NCBI GenBank assembly: GCA_018671635.1
Contig: JABHHG010000025.1
Coordinates: forward strand, 1 to 11,570
Reading direction: 5' to 3'
Source: Fidelibacterota bacterium
Lineage (GTDB): Bacteria > Fidelibacterota > Marinisomatia > SCGC-AAA003-L08 > D37C17
DNA: 11,570 bases
The position numbers and the translations under genes were made by a program. Positions 1-6,140 of this stretch are shown here, piece after piece (the stretch's first letter is position 1; every line of letters starts with the position of its first letter). The notes below the pieces were generated by a model. The model was given only the letters and a program-made list of their open reading frames with translations, was not told where the DNA came from and did no database searches.

Positions 1-36
1 ATTATTGCCATTCCTGAATGGTTCTTCAATATTTAA
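1..36 (+). CDS. C-terminal tail of an upstream protein (partial)
   Basis: Frame 1 is open from the window edge to a TAA at 34-36 and reads IIAIPEWFFNI. The stop sits 11 bases before the GTG start of the octahaem cytochrome, and that gene's AAGGG ribosome-binding site overlaps this stop. That spacing is what one expects if an upstream gene is co-transcribed with the cytochrome. Eleven residues are too few to name the family. By context it could belong to a cytochrome b or Rieske-type gene, but that is inference only. Confidence 0.4.
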   Translation: MIAIPEWFFNI

Positions 37-47
37 GGGTTTAAAGC

Positions 48-3014
48 GTGGATTATTTTAACGACGAAAGATATTGGAATATAAATTTACTCAACAAGTG
101 GTTCGCCATTATGAGTATTTTATTTTTGGTTTCTATTACGTGGATGTTTATTGATGATAATGATGACGATTTTAAAGTGTATCAGAAAGAATATCGACAT
201 CTTGAAATTGGCATGACTGAGGCCGCATTAGAAGTTGCACTTGTAGAAGTTCAGGCCGAACGTGAAATCTACGAAGACAAGTATAATTCCAAAGCAAAAG
301 CATTTGAGTCTCAACAAGCCATATTAGATGAATCCGTTCAATTGCAGATTCAGTTAAAGGGTGAATTTTATAAAGCCAATATGGAATTCTTGGGGCAAAA
401 AGCTCAGGTTGATGCTGCCAAATATTTATATGAAGCTGAAGAAGTTCATGCCCATGAGTCTGACCATTATGAAAATCATGAAACTAAAAATTTTAATACT
501 CAAAAAGAATACCTTCATAAGTTAAAGTTAGTAAAAGAAGATAAGGAAGCGGCAATGCTTTCTAATGAGAAGTCTATTAAGGCCATGCAAGCGGATGTAA
601 AATTGGCTCAAGATGAAATGAATCTTTACCTTAAAGATGTTAATTTGGTAATCAAAAAATTAGATAAGCTTGATCGTCAGCGAATGACTATGGCAAACAA
701 AATTGGTGACTTTATTCGTGACCTCCCCATTATTGATTTTTTAGACCCTTACTACAAAGTTAAGCAGCATGTAATTACTGATATTCAATATGATGTAAAC
801 TTTGCTTCCGTCCCCACTGTAGATAGATGTACCAGTTGTCACTTGGGAATTATGAATCCTGACTTTGAGGATGCAGAGCAACCTTTTACCACACATCCAC
901 GATTAGATTTATATTTGACGTCAGCATCATCACATCCTGTTGAACAATATGGATGTACCGGTTGCCATGATGGACGTAGTCGGGGTACCGATTTTGTATC
1001 ATCCGTACATATGCCAAATACGCCAGAAGATAAGGAGCGGTGGGAAGAAGAATACGATTGGAAGCAAATGCACCATTGGATAAAGCCCATGATGCCCACT
1101 CGATATTCTCAATCTGCATGTTTTAATTGTCATGCAAATAAACCATTTTTAGATGGTGGTGATAAGTTGAATTTAGGATTGGCATTGATTCAAAAGAGTG
1201 GCTGTAATGGTTGCCATATGATTCAAGACTTCCCGAAGCGACGTGACCCGGGACCATCATTGGCCAAGTTGAATACAAAGACCACCAAAGAATGGACATC
1301 TAAATGGATTAAAGACCCCAAAAGCTTTAGACATAATGCACGCATGCCATCTTTCTTTGGGCAAGATAATAATTCAGCGCCAGATGTGGTGAAACGAAAT
1401 GACACCGAAATTGCGGCTATGACTGAATACTTGTTTAAAGATGGTGATAAGTTTTCTAAGAAACGCAGTCGTAAATATTTAGGTTCTTCTGAAAATGGTG
1501 AAGTTTTATTTAATGCCGTGGGTTGTCGGGGTTGCCACGTAGTAGCGCCATCCCCATCTGATTTACCGGATGAAGTTACCTCACATTCTTTATTAGCAGC
1601 ACAAGGACCCAACCTCATTAATTTAGGCTCAAAGACTTCTGCTGAGTGGGTATATAAATGGGTGAAAGACCCCACCAAGTATTGGCCGGAAACAAAGATG
1701 CCCAATTTGAGACTTTCTGATTCAGAAGCTAAAGATATTACCGCCTATCTTATGTCATTTACCGATAGTGAATTTGAAGCCATGGAATCACCTGAAATTG
1801 ATGCAGATGAGTTAGATGCCATTACGTCAGGATGGTTGAATAAAATGTATCCTGAAACCGATGCTACTTCACGACTTGCAGATATGGATTATCACGACAA
1901 GGTTGAGTATGTGGCAGATAAGAGCATCCGTTATTATGGTTGTTTTGGTTGCCACGAAATTACGGGCTATGAAGGTGCCAAACCTATTGGTACAGAATTA
2001 TCTACTCAAGGTTCTAAGCCTGTGGGGAAACTTGATTTTGGATACATCCATGATATCGATCATACTAATTATGCATGGTTCGAGCAGAAGCTAAGGAATC
2101 CACGAATTTTTGATAGAGATAAAGTGGTGGCAGCAGAAGATAAACTTCGTATGCCTAATTTCAATTTCTCAGAGGTTGAGGTGGAAGCTATCGTTACTGC
2201 ATTGTTAAGTTTTACGGCAGATAATTTTGATCAAAGGGTAATGGCAACTCAAGTGGCCGATGATATATTAGAAGGTCATCGCATCATTAAAGATTTAAAC
2301 TGTCAAGGTTGCCATATCATTGAAGGCACCGGTGGACAAATCGCTGACGTGATTGGAAATCCTGCATTTTCTCCACCCAATTTAAATACCCAAGGTTCAA
2401 AGACGCAGCCGAATTGGTTATTCGAATTTTTAAAGAATCCAACTATCATTCGCCCCAGTTTACAAGTTCGAATGCCATCATTTAATTTAAGTGATGAAGA
2501 CTGGAATTCTGTAATTAAGGCATTTCAACATGTAGAAGGCAATGATTTAGCTTTTGAGTCAGATCATCCATTTGATTCTAAGTCAACCCATTTCAAGGCT
2601 GGCACAATGTTAGAAGAATTGGGCGCATGTAATAATTGCCACTTTTATGGCACTACATTCCCCAAACAAGGGGCGCAAACATGGGCACCAAACTTGGCTA
2701 TGTCAAAACATCGTCTTCGCCCAGATTGGATGAAGGAATGGTTGCGAGACCCACAAGCCATTATGCCCGGTACTCAAATGCCTGCGCCATACTTGCCCAC
2801 TGAAGATTTATTAACCACCGATGATGCCGCCGCTACATGGGGCCGATCATTAGTAAAACTTCAAGGCAATCATGATGCTATGTTAGATGGACTTCGAGAC
2901 CGAATCTACAGCATTAAGGGTAAGTCTGATATATCTAAAGAAGTGAAAGCCTATTTTAAAGAAAATGGTTATGACTTTGGAGGTGATAAAGAAGATGAAG
3001 ATGAAGACTGGTAG
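48..3014 (+). CDS. Membrane-anchored octahaem c-type cytochrome with N-terminal coiled coil
   Basis: The 988-residue protein is probably an electron carrier of a quinol:cytochrome c oxidoreductase, anchored in the inner membrane with its haems in the periplasm. One hydrophobic helix (about 17-35) is followed by an acidic stretch and a long charged coiled coil (about 45-220). Eight CxxCH haem sites start at residues 261, 303, 358, 386, 493, 632, 752 and 861. The last five each begin a class I cytochrome c-like module with a W-x-(K/R)-(D/N)-P segment and a Met-Pro likely to give the distal haem ligand (Met433, 551, 702, 809, 911). The first three lack such a Met-Pro and may be bis-His. The chain ends in an acidic tail closed by Trp. 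The GTG start at 48 is chosen because AAGGG lies at 35-39 and the helix follows directly. A terminator follows at 3045. Octahaem content is seen directly; the partner complex is inferred. Confidence 0.9.
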   Translation: MDYFNDERYWNINLLNKWFAIMSILFLVSITWMFIDDNDDDFKVYQKEYRHLEIGMTEAALEVALVEVQAEREIYEDKYNSKAKAFESQQAILDESVQLQIQLKGEFYKANMEFLGQKAQVDAAKYLYEAEEVHAHESDHYENHETKNFNTQKEYLHKLKLVKEDKEAAMLSNEKSIKAMQADVKLAQDEMNLYLKDVNLVIKKLDKLDRQRMTMANKIGDFIRDLPIIDFLDPYYKVKQHVITDIQYDVNFASVPTVDRCTSCHLGIMNPDFEDAEQPFTTHPRLDLYLTSASSHPVEQYGCTGCHDGRSRGTDFVSSVHMPNTPEDKERWEEEYDWKQMHHWIKPMMPTRYSQSACFNCHANKPFLDGGDKLNLGLALIQKSGCNGCHMIQDFPKRRDPGPSLAKLNTKTTKEWTSKWIKDPKSFRHNARMPSFFGQDNNSAPDVVKRNDTEIAAMTEYLFKDGDKFSKKRSRKYLGSSENGEVLFNAVGCRGCHVVAPSPSDLPDEVTSHSLLAAQGPNLINLGSKTSAEWVYKWVKDPTKYWPETKMPNLRLSDSEAKDITAYLMSFTDSEFEAMESPEIDADELDAITSGWLNKMYPETDATSRLADMDYHDKVEYVADKSIRYYGCFGCHEITGYEGAKPIGTELSTQGSKPVGKLDFGYIHDIDHTNYAWFEQKLRNPRIFDRDKVVAAEDKLRMPNFNFSEVEVEAIVTALLSFTADNFDQRVMATQVADDILEGHRIIKDLNCQGCHIIEGTGGQIADVIGNPAFSPPNLNTQGSKTQPNWLFEFLKNPTIIRPSLQVRMPSFNLSDEDWNSVIKAFQHVEGNDLAFESDHPFDSKSTHFKAGTMLEELGACNNCHFYGTTFPKQGAQTWAPNLAMSKHRLRPDWMKEWLRDPQAIMPGTQMPAPYLPTEDLLTTDDAAATWGRSLVKLQGNHDAMLDGLRDRIYSIKGKSDISKEVKAYFKENGYDFGGDKEDEDEDW

Positions 3015-3044
3015 AGTTTGGTTAACAATTTATAGTTAATAGTT

Positions 3045-3072
3045 AAGGGGTGCAGAAATGTGCCTCTTTTTT
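3045..3072 (+). terminator. Intrinsic terminator after the octahaem cytochrome gene
   Basis: A 10-bp stem (3045-3054 with 3059-3068) is closed by a GAAA tetraloop and runs into six T residues (3067-3072). The stem starts AAGGGG and contains three G:U-type wobbles. It lies 30 bases after the stop codon. An almost identical hairpin follows coxB at 10133-10161. Confidence 0.85.
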
Positions 3073-3073
3073 G

Positions 3074-3330
3074 TATCAGGGATTAGGTGATAGTTTTTAG
3101 GTTTTCAGTAAACGAAGAAAAACAATTATTAATGATAAGTTATCAATGATTATGTAGAGGACGAATTGAAATCACCCCAGACTAATCAATTCATTTATTT
3201 AGTGTAGGAGATGGGTTTCCCATCCCGATTATCAGTGTAGGGCAGAATCCCAATCCCCACTTCCTGAGTTCTACAGTTCCTCTGTGTCTCCGTGGTAAGA
3301 TAACTCCGAATTCCGAATTCCCAGTTCCCT
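3074..3330. repeat. Composite intergenic repeat, copy 1 (heptamer arrays flanking a short palindrome)
   Basis: This fills most of the roughly 320-base gap between two convergent genes, and I see no gene in it. The left part (3074-3101) is a run of degenerate 7-base units such as GATTAGG and TTTTAGG. An AT-rich stretch containing CAATTATTAAT follows, then a small inverted repeat at 3210-3224 (GATGGG, TTT, CCCATC). The right part has heptamers of opposite orientation, such as TCCCAAT at 3248 and two exact TCCGAAT units at 3305-3318, followed by TCCCAGT. The same parts in the same order recur after coxB. The arrays resemble the heptanucleotide STRR repeats known in cyanobacteria. No transposase or coding capacity is seen. 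Confidence 0.65.
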
Positions 3331-3336
3331 AAAGTA

Positions 3337-4179
3337 CTATTCCCCAAGAATCATCAATTTCTCAATATCTGCTTTCACATCTTTGGGGAGCCAATCTAAG
3401 CCATCGAAGGTTTTGATCATTCGTCGACTGGGGTCTAATAATACACATCGCATATTATGTCCAATATCGTTTTCTTCCACCCCCCAGAATCCAAACATTG
3501 ATTGTTTAGAGAGCTTGTAGAGGTCATCCATGTGGGTATGACTTGACCACATCTGCCAATTGTCATAACCATCAAAAGTAGTTTGGTAGGCATTTTTTAG
3601 AATTTGTGGAGTATCATGAATATAGTCAAAGCTAATCATAATGATTTCAATATTTTTGCTTGGTAATGTTTCAGCAAGATATCGTTGTTTGAATAAGAGT
3701 GCGGGACACATATTGGGCATGGGGCATCGAGTGAATATAAATGATATAAATCTAAATTTTCCGTCAGAATCGGAGAGGTTTACAGGTTTACCAAACATAT
3801 CGGTAAAGGAAGCATCGGTAATGGTATCACCGATATCAATGGGGGAGTATGGGTCGTCTTCATCCCAGAAATCATCGTCATCCATTACATCAACGGCCAC
3901 ATTATCAATAATATTGAAGTGGGTAGCATAGCCATTATTCCCTTCAAATGATAGGCGGAAGTGTATGCTATCACCTACCGAAAATCTACTAATGTCATCA
4001 TTGGGCTTCAGCTTAAAATTCATAGTCATGGCCATCATGAAGTTTTCAATTTCATCGTGATGGATGCTTAATTCATGACGGTTGGAATGAATCTCCGTAA
4101 TTACACCAACTACAGGATAATATTTACTTCCACTGCAGGCAATGGTAATTAGGGTTAATAATGAGATTAATAATTTCAT
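3337..4179 (-). CDS. sco: Sco/SenC-type copper chaperone lipoprotein with N-terminal CusF-like domain
   Basis: The 280-residue protein likely binds copper in the periplasm and helps assemble the CuA site of the oxidase encoded downstream. Residues 1-15 form a lipoprotein signal ending TIAC, with Cys15 as the lipidation site. Residues about 24-92 look like a CusF-type copper-binding domain with a Met-rich FMMAMTMNF segment at 47-55. A very acidic linker (100-109) leads into the thioredoxin-fold Sco domain, which has Cys152, Cys158 and His241 as likely copper ligands. The Cys pair is spaced CX5C rather than the classical CX3C. The frame stays open up to an ATG at 4227, but those 16 codons would be encoded by the terminator hairpin at 4195-4224, so the start at 4179, directly before the signal peptide, is preferred. 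No Shine-Dalgarno is visible. Confidence 0.9.
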   Translation of the reverse strand: MKLLISLLTLITIACSGSKYYPVVGVITEIHSNRHELSIHHDEIENFMMAMTMNFKLKPNDDISRFSVGDSIHFRLSFEGNNGYATHFNIIDNVAVDVMDDDDFWDEDDPYSPIDIGDTITDASFTDMFGKPVNLSDSDGKFRFISFIFTRCPMPNMCPALLFKQRYLAETLPSKNIEIIMISFDYIHDTPQILKNAYQTTFDGYDNWQMWSSHTHMDDLYKLSKQSMFGFWGVEENDIGHNMRCVLLDPSRRMIKTFDGLDWLPKDVKADIEKLMILGE

Positions 4180-4191
4180 AAAATGATTATA
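4179..4191 (-). promoter_or_regulatory. Possible -10 box for a leaderless sco transcript
   Basis: On the minus strand a perfect TATAAT (4186-4191) lies six bases before the preferred ATG of the sco gene. Standard sigma-70 geometry would put the transcription start on or next to the A of that ATG, giving a leaderless mRNA. This would fit the absence of a ribosome-binding site. No convincing -35 is seen, because that area is the upstream gene's terminator stem. It could be a chance match in AT-rich DNA. Confidence 0.35.
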
Positions 4192-4194
4192 ATA

Positions 4195-4224
4195 AAAAAG
4201 GTGGCAATAGTCTGCCACCTTTTT
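4195..4224 (-). terminator. Intrinsic terminator after the cupredoxin gene
   Basis: A perfect 12-bp stem (4195-4206 with 4213-4224, arm AAAAAGGTGGCA) has a six-base loop. On the minus strand it is followed by a run of six T (4194-4199). It ends the 4246-4959 transcript and separates it from sco. Being A/T-symmetric at its base it could work in both directions, but nothing reads into it from the plus strand. Confidence 0.9.
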
Positions 4225-4245
4225 CACAATTATATAAATTGAATG

Positions 4246-4959
4246 TTACTTCTTTTTACTTTCACGAATGAATGTGAAGTTATTTACCGTTTCACCCTCA
4301 CCAATAGTTACAGAAGCCGTAAGATGTTTTTTCATCTTAAACTTTTCTTGCCATGCAATCACGTCGTATGTGCCAGCAGGAATTCCTTCAATTGAGAAAT
4401 TACCATTCGCATCCGTTACCGCAAAGTAAGGGTGATCAAATACACCCACCCATGCTTTCATCCACGGATGAACATCACATTTAATGTAGAACGGGTCTTC
4501 AGTTTCAGCAAAACTAACTTTCTTTTCTTTCACTACTTTAGGCATAGCAAAGTTAAACTGTTTATTGGTTTTTGCCATTGAGTGAATATTATGTAAAGTG
4601 GCATCACTATTTTTAATAAGTAATTCCTGACCTTTCATAATACCTTGAACATGAGGAGTATATAGGCAACCTTTTTGGTCAATTACCGCAGGAGTCTCAG
4701 TTACAGTACCGGTATATTTTACATCCTTTAGCCAAACCATTACATTGGCAAGATTATTTTTTTCATCAACAATGAAAGACTCATTGAATACTTTGCCTTT
4801 ATGAGATGATCCACAAACGGGATCGGCATTCATTTTAAGGGTTTTCTTTTTAGGGGTTTTACCTTGATAATTTACATTACCTTTTAATGTTCCTGCAGCA
4901 ACGGTTGATAGCATTAATCCGGCTACCACAAGTACACTCATAAGCTTTGAAAAACGCAT
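4246..4959 (-). CDS. Periplasmic cupredoxin-like protein with carboxypeptidase-regulatory-like domain
   Basis: The 237-residue protein has a signal peptide (1-22, ending VAAG). The middle carries a likely type 1 copper site: His123 and/or His126 in LHNIHS, then Cys161, His164 and Met167 in KCDVHPWM. Residues about 173-230 form a carboxypeptidase-regulatory-like beta-sandwich (GNFSIEGIPAGTYDVIAW). Proteins of this shape are usually annotated as plastocyanin-like or methylamine-utilisation-like, and their function is not settled. Electron transfer or copper handling in the periplasm is plausible given the adjacent sco gene and oxidase operon. A clear AGGAG (4965-4969 on the minus strand) lies five bases before the ATG and fixes the start. 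Its strong terminator suggests a single-gene transcript. The extra Cys49, Cys98 and His103 could form a disulphide or a second metal site. Confidence 0.82.
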   Translation of the reverse strand: MRFSKLMSVLVVAGLMLSTVAAGTLKGNVNYQGKTPKKKTLKMNADPVCGSSHKGKVFNESFIVDEKNNLANVMVWLKDVKYTGTVTETPAVIDQKGCLYTPHVQGIMKGQELLIKNSDATLHNIHSMAKTNKQFNFAMPKVVKEKKVSFAETEDPFYIKCDVHPWMKAWVGVFDHPYFAVTDANGNFSIEGIPAGTYDVIAWQEKFKMKKHLTASVTIGEGETVNNFTFIRESKKK

Positions 4960-5061
4960 TATTTCTCCTGATTGATTTATATTAAAAACGGTTAGAAAAC
5001 TAACATCTTAATTTACCTAATTTTACCTACTGTTTTTTAAACAAATTTTAAGGTTTTATTT
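4960..5061. promoter_or_regulatory. Divergent promoter region with an inverted and a direct repeat
   Basis: This 102-base gap separates the minus-strand cupredoxin gene from the plus-strand oxidase-side run, so it should hold two divergent promoters. A hairpin-like inverted repeat GTTAG-AAAA-CTAAC lies at 4991-5004. Two copies of TTTACCTA (5012-5019 and 5022-5029) are spaced exactly 10 bases apart, one helical turn. A TATAAA on the minus strand (4976-4981) is a possible -10 for the cupredoxin gene. No convincing -35/-10 pair is seen for the plus strand. The repeats are seen directly; regulator binding is inference. Confidence 0.4.
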
Positions 5062-5553
5062 ATGTGGATGTTGATGTATGTGAGCTATCTCTTGATGGGG
5101 ATGTCTTTTGTGTTTTTGGGATTAACAGGGTTAATGGGTTACTTCCAGTTTTCAGTATGGAGTGCTAACCATATGCAATTTGCCTTAATCAGTTCTATCT
5201 TATACATGTTCACGGAAACATTAATCATGTTCTATTTCATCATCACCGGAAAGAAAATTAAAGAATATATAAAAGAAAATCAATGTGATGCAGAATTATA
5301 TCGTGGTGTGATAAAAATGAAGATGAAACTGTTTCCTCATGTAACCATAAATATGGTTATTGTGGGTGCGCAATTTATCTTAGGTGGTGCTGTCCACAGT
5401 GGATCATTTCCGGGTTGGGCGCATGGTCTAATGTTTGATGTGGCATTGCTTCATTTTATGTGGGTCATTGTTATTCAGCATAATTGTTTTAAAGAGAATA
5501 CAGAATTAGTTATCACATTACATAATCAAGCTCAGCAAAAGCAGACACCATGA
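5062..5553 (+). CDS. His-rich four-helix integral membrane protein of unknown function
   Basis: I do not recognise this 163-residue protein. It has four predicted membrane helices (about 4-26, 38-62, 92-110, 122-140) and a charged cytoplasm-like loop (63-90). Six of its seven histidines (37, 93, 112, 121, 131, 140) lie in or at the ends of helices, a pattern seen in haem b- or metal-binding four-helix proteins. AAGG at 5050-5053 supports the ATG at 5062, although in-frame ATGs follow at codons 3 and 5. It is first in a tight run: its TGA overlaps the ATG of the next small gene, then come a ferredoxin and coxA. A role in electron transfer or oxidase assembly is possible but unproven. Confidence 0.8.
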   Translation: MWMLMYVSYLLMGMSFVFLGLTGLMGYFQFSVWSANHMQFALISSILYMFTETLIMFYFIITGKKIKEYIKENQCDAELYRGVIKMKMKLFPHVTINMVIVGAQFILGGAVHSGSFPGWAHGLMFDVALLHFMWVIVIQHNCFKENTELVITLHNQAQQKQTP

Positions 5554-5714
5554 TGTATTATATCGCAAAATTTTTAGAAATTGTGGGAATGGCTATTATC
5601 GGAATAGGTTTTATTATTAAATTTCCCTCCTTGATGGACCCTGCATTTTTAGGTTTTGGTCTGTCATTCTTTTTTATGGGCTGGATTATTGAAAAATACA
5701 TTTTAAAATCTTAG
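5550..5714 (+). CDS. Small two-helix membrane protein, 54 residues, unknown function
   Basis: An open frame starts at the ATG that overlaps the preceding stop (ATGATG at 5550-5555, with TGA at 5551-5553) and ends at TAG 5712-5714. Its stop lies inside the TAGGAG that serves the following ferredoxin gene. The product begins MMYYIAKFLEIVGM and has two hydrophobic helices (about 10-25 and 31-47) with a basic/polar end (EKYILKS). The ATGA-type overlap on one side and the shared ribosome-binding site on the other make a real, translationally coupled gene likely despite its size. I cannot assign a family. It probably acts with its membrane-protein neighbour. Confidence 0.65.
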   Translation: MMYYIAKFLEIVGMAIIGIGFIIKFPSLMDPAFLGFGLSFFFMGWIIEKYILKS

Positions 5715-5728
5715 GAGTTACTGAGTAT

Positions 5729-6052
5729 ATGGGATATGTTGACCATTTAAAATCAGTTCCAGAATTACCAGAGAAAATCAATTCGAAGAAAACTAGACCA
5801 CGCCTCATGGCAGTGGTGGATGAGGACAATTGCACTGGATGTTCAGCATGTGTTCCCTTTTGTCCAGTCGATTGCATTGAAACTGTAAATAGTGATAAAT
5901 ATAATATCCCAATTCCACCGGTCCAAGTTCGATGGAACGAATGTATTGGCTGCCAAATTTGCTCACGAGTGTGTAAAAAAATAACATGGGATTCAATTCG
6001 TATGATGCCCACCGATGTATTTGAAAAAAGATATAATATTAAAATAGATTAG
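5729..6052 (+). CDS. 2[4Fe-4S] ferredoxin
   Basis: The 107-residue protein has two ferredoxin cluster motifs. The first is CTGCSACVPFCPVDC, with ligands Cys35, 38, 41 and 45 and an extra Cys49. The second is CIGCQICSRVC, with ligands Cys72, 75, 78 and 82, followed by Lys instead of the usual Pro. The spacing within each motif is typical of bacterial 2[4Fe-4S] ferredoxins, but about 26 residues separate the motifs and there is a 27-residue N-terminal extension. There is no signal peptide, so it is cytoplasmic. It is coupled to the 54-residue gene through TAGGAG at 5712-5717, eleven bases before the ATG. It could pass electrons to or from the two membrane proteins just upstream. A low-potential ferredoxin next to a terminal oxidase is unexpected. 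Confidence 0.9.
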   Translation: MGYVDHLKSVPELPEKINSKKTRPRLMAVVDEDNCTGCSACVPFCPVDCIETVNSDKYNIPIPPVQVRWNECIGCQICSRVCKKITWDSIRMMPTDVFEKRYNIKID

Positions 6053-6065
6053 TATATTAAATTTG

Positions 6066-6092
6066 TTGGATGTCCAGACCTGGATTTTCCAA
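6066..6092. promoter_or_regulatory. Nested inverted repeat upstream of coxA
   Basis: The 88-base gap between the ferredoxin gene and coxA contains TCCAG-AC-CTGGA (6073-6084), a perfect 5-bp dyad. It is nested inside TTGGA (6066-6070) and TCCAA (6088-6092), which are also complementary. It is too far from the start codon to hide the ribosome-binding site and no T-run follows, so an operator-like or mRNA-processing role is more likely than a terminator. An AT-rich stretch (6093-6127) that could hold the coxA promoter follows. Confidence 0.4.
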
Positions 6093-6140
6093 TATTACAT
6101 AATAAAAATTTAGTTTTTATACAAAATAGGAGGCTCTCCA

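Noticed and set aside
1223..1705. 160-codon open frame on the minus strand inside the octahaem cytochrome gene
   Set aside because: It lies wholly within a gene with eight haem motifs, has no recognisable domain and no visible ribosome-binding site; other open frames there are equally shadows.
3074..3330. CRISPR array or transposon remnant
   Set aside because: Units are 7 bases, degenerate and without unique spacers, and no transposase fragment is readable in any frame.
4180..4227. N-terminal extension of sco from the ATG at 4227
   Set aside because: Those codons are the stem, loop and T-run of a perfect terminator, and the lipoprotein signal begins at the ATG at 4179.
5729..6052. Ferredoxin as part of an Rnf or hydrogenase system
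   Set aside because: No other Rnf, hydrogenase or oxidoreductase subunit gene is in the window.
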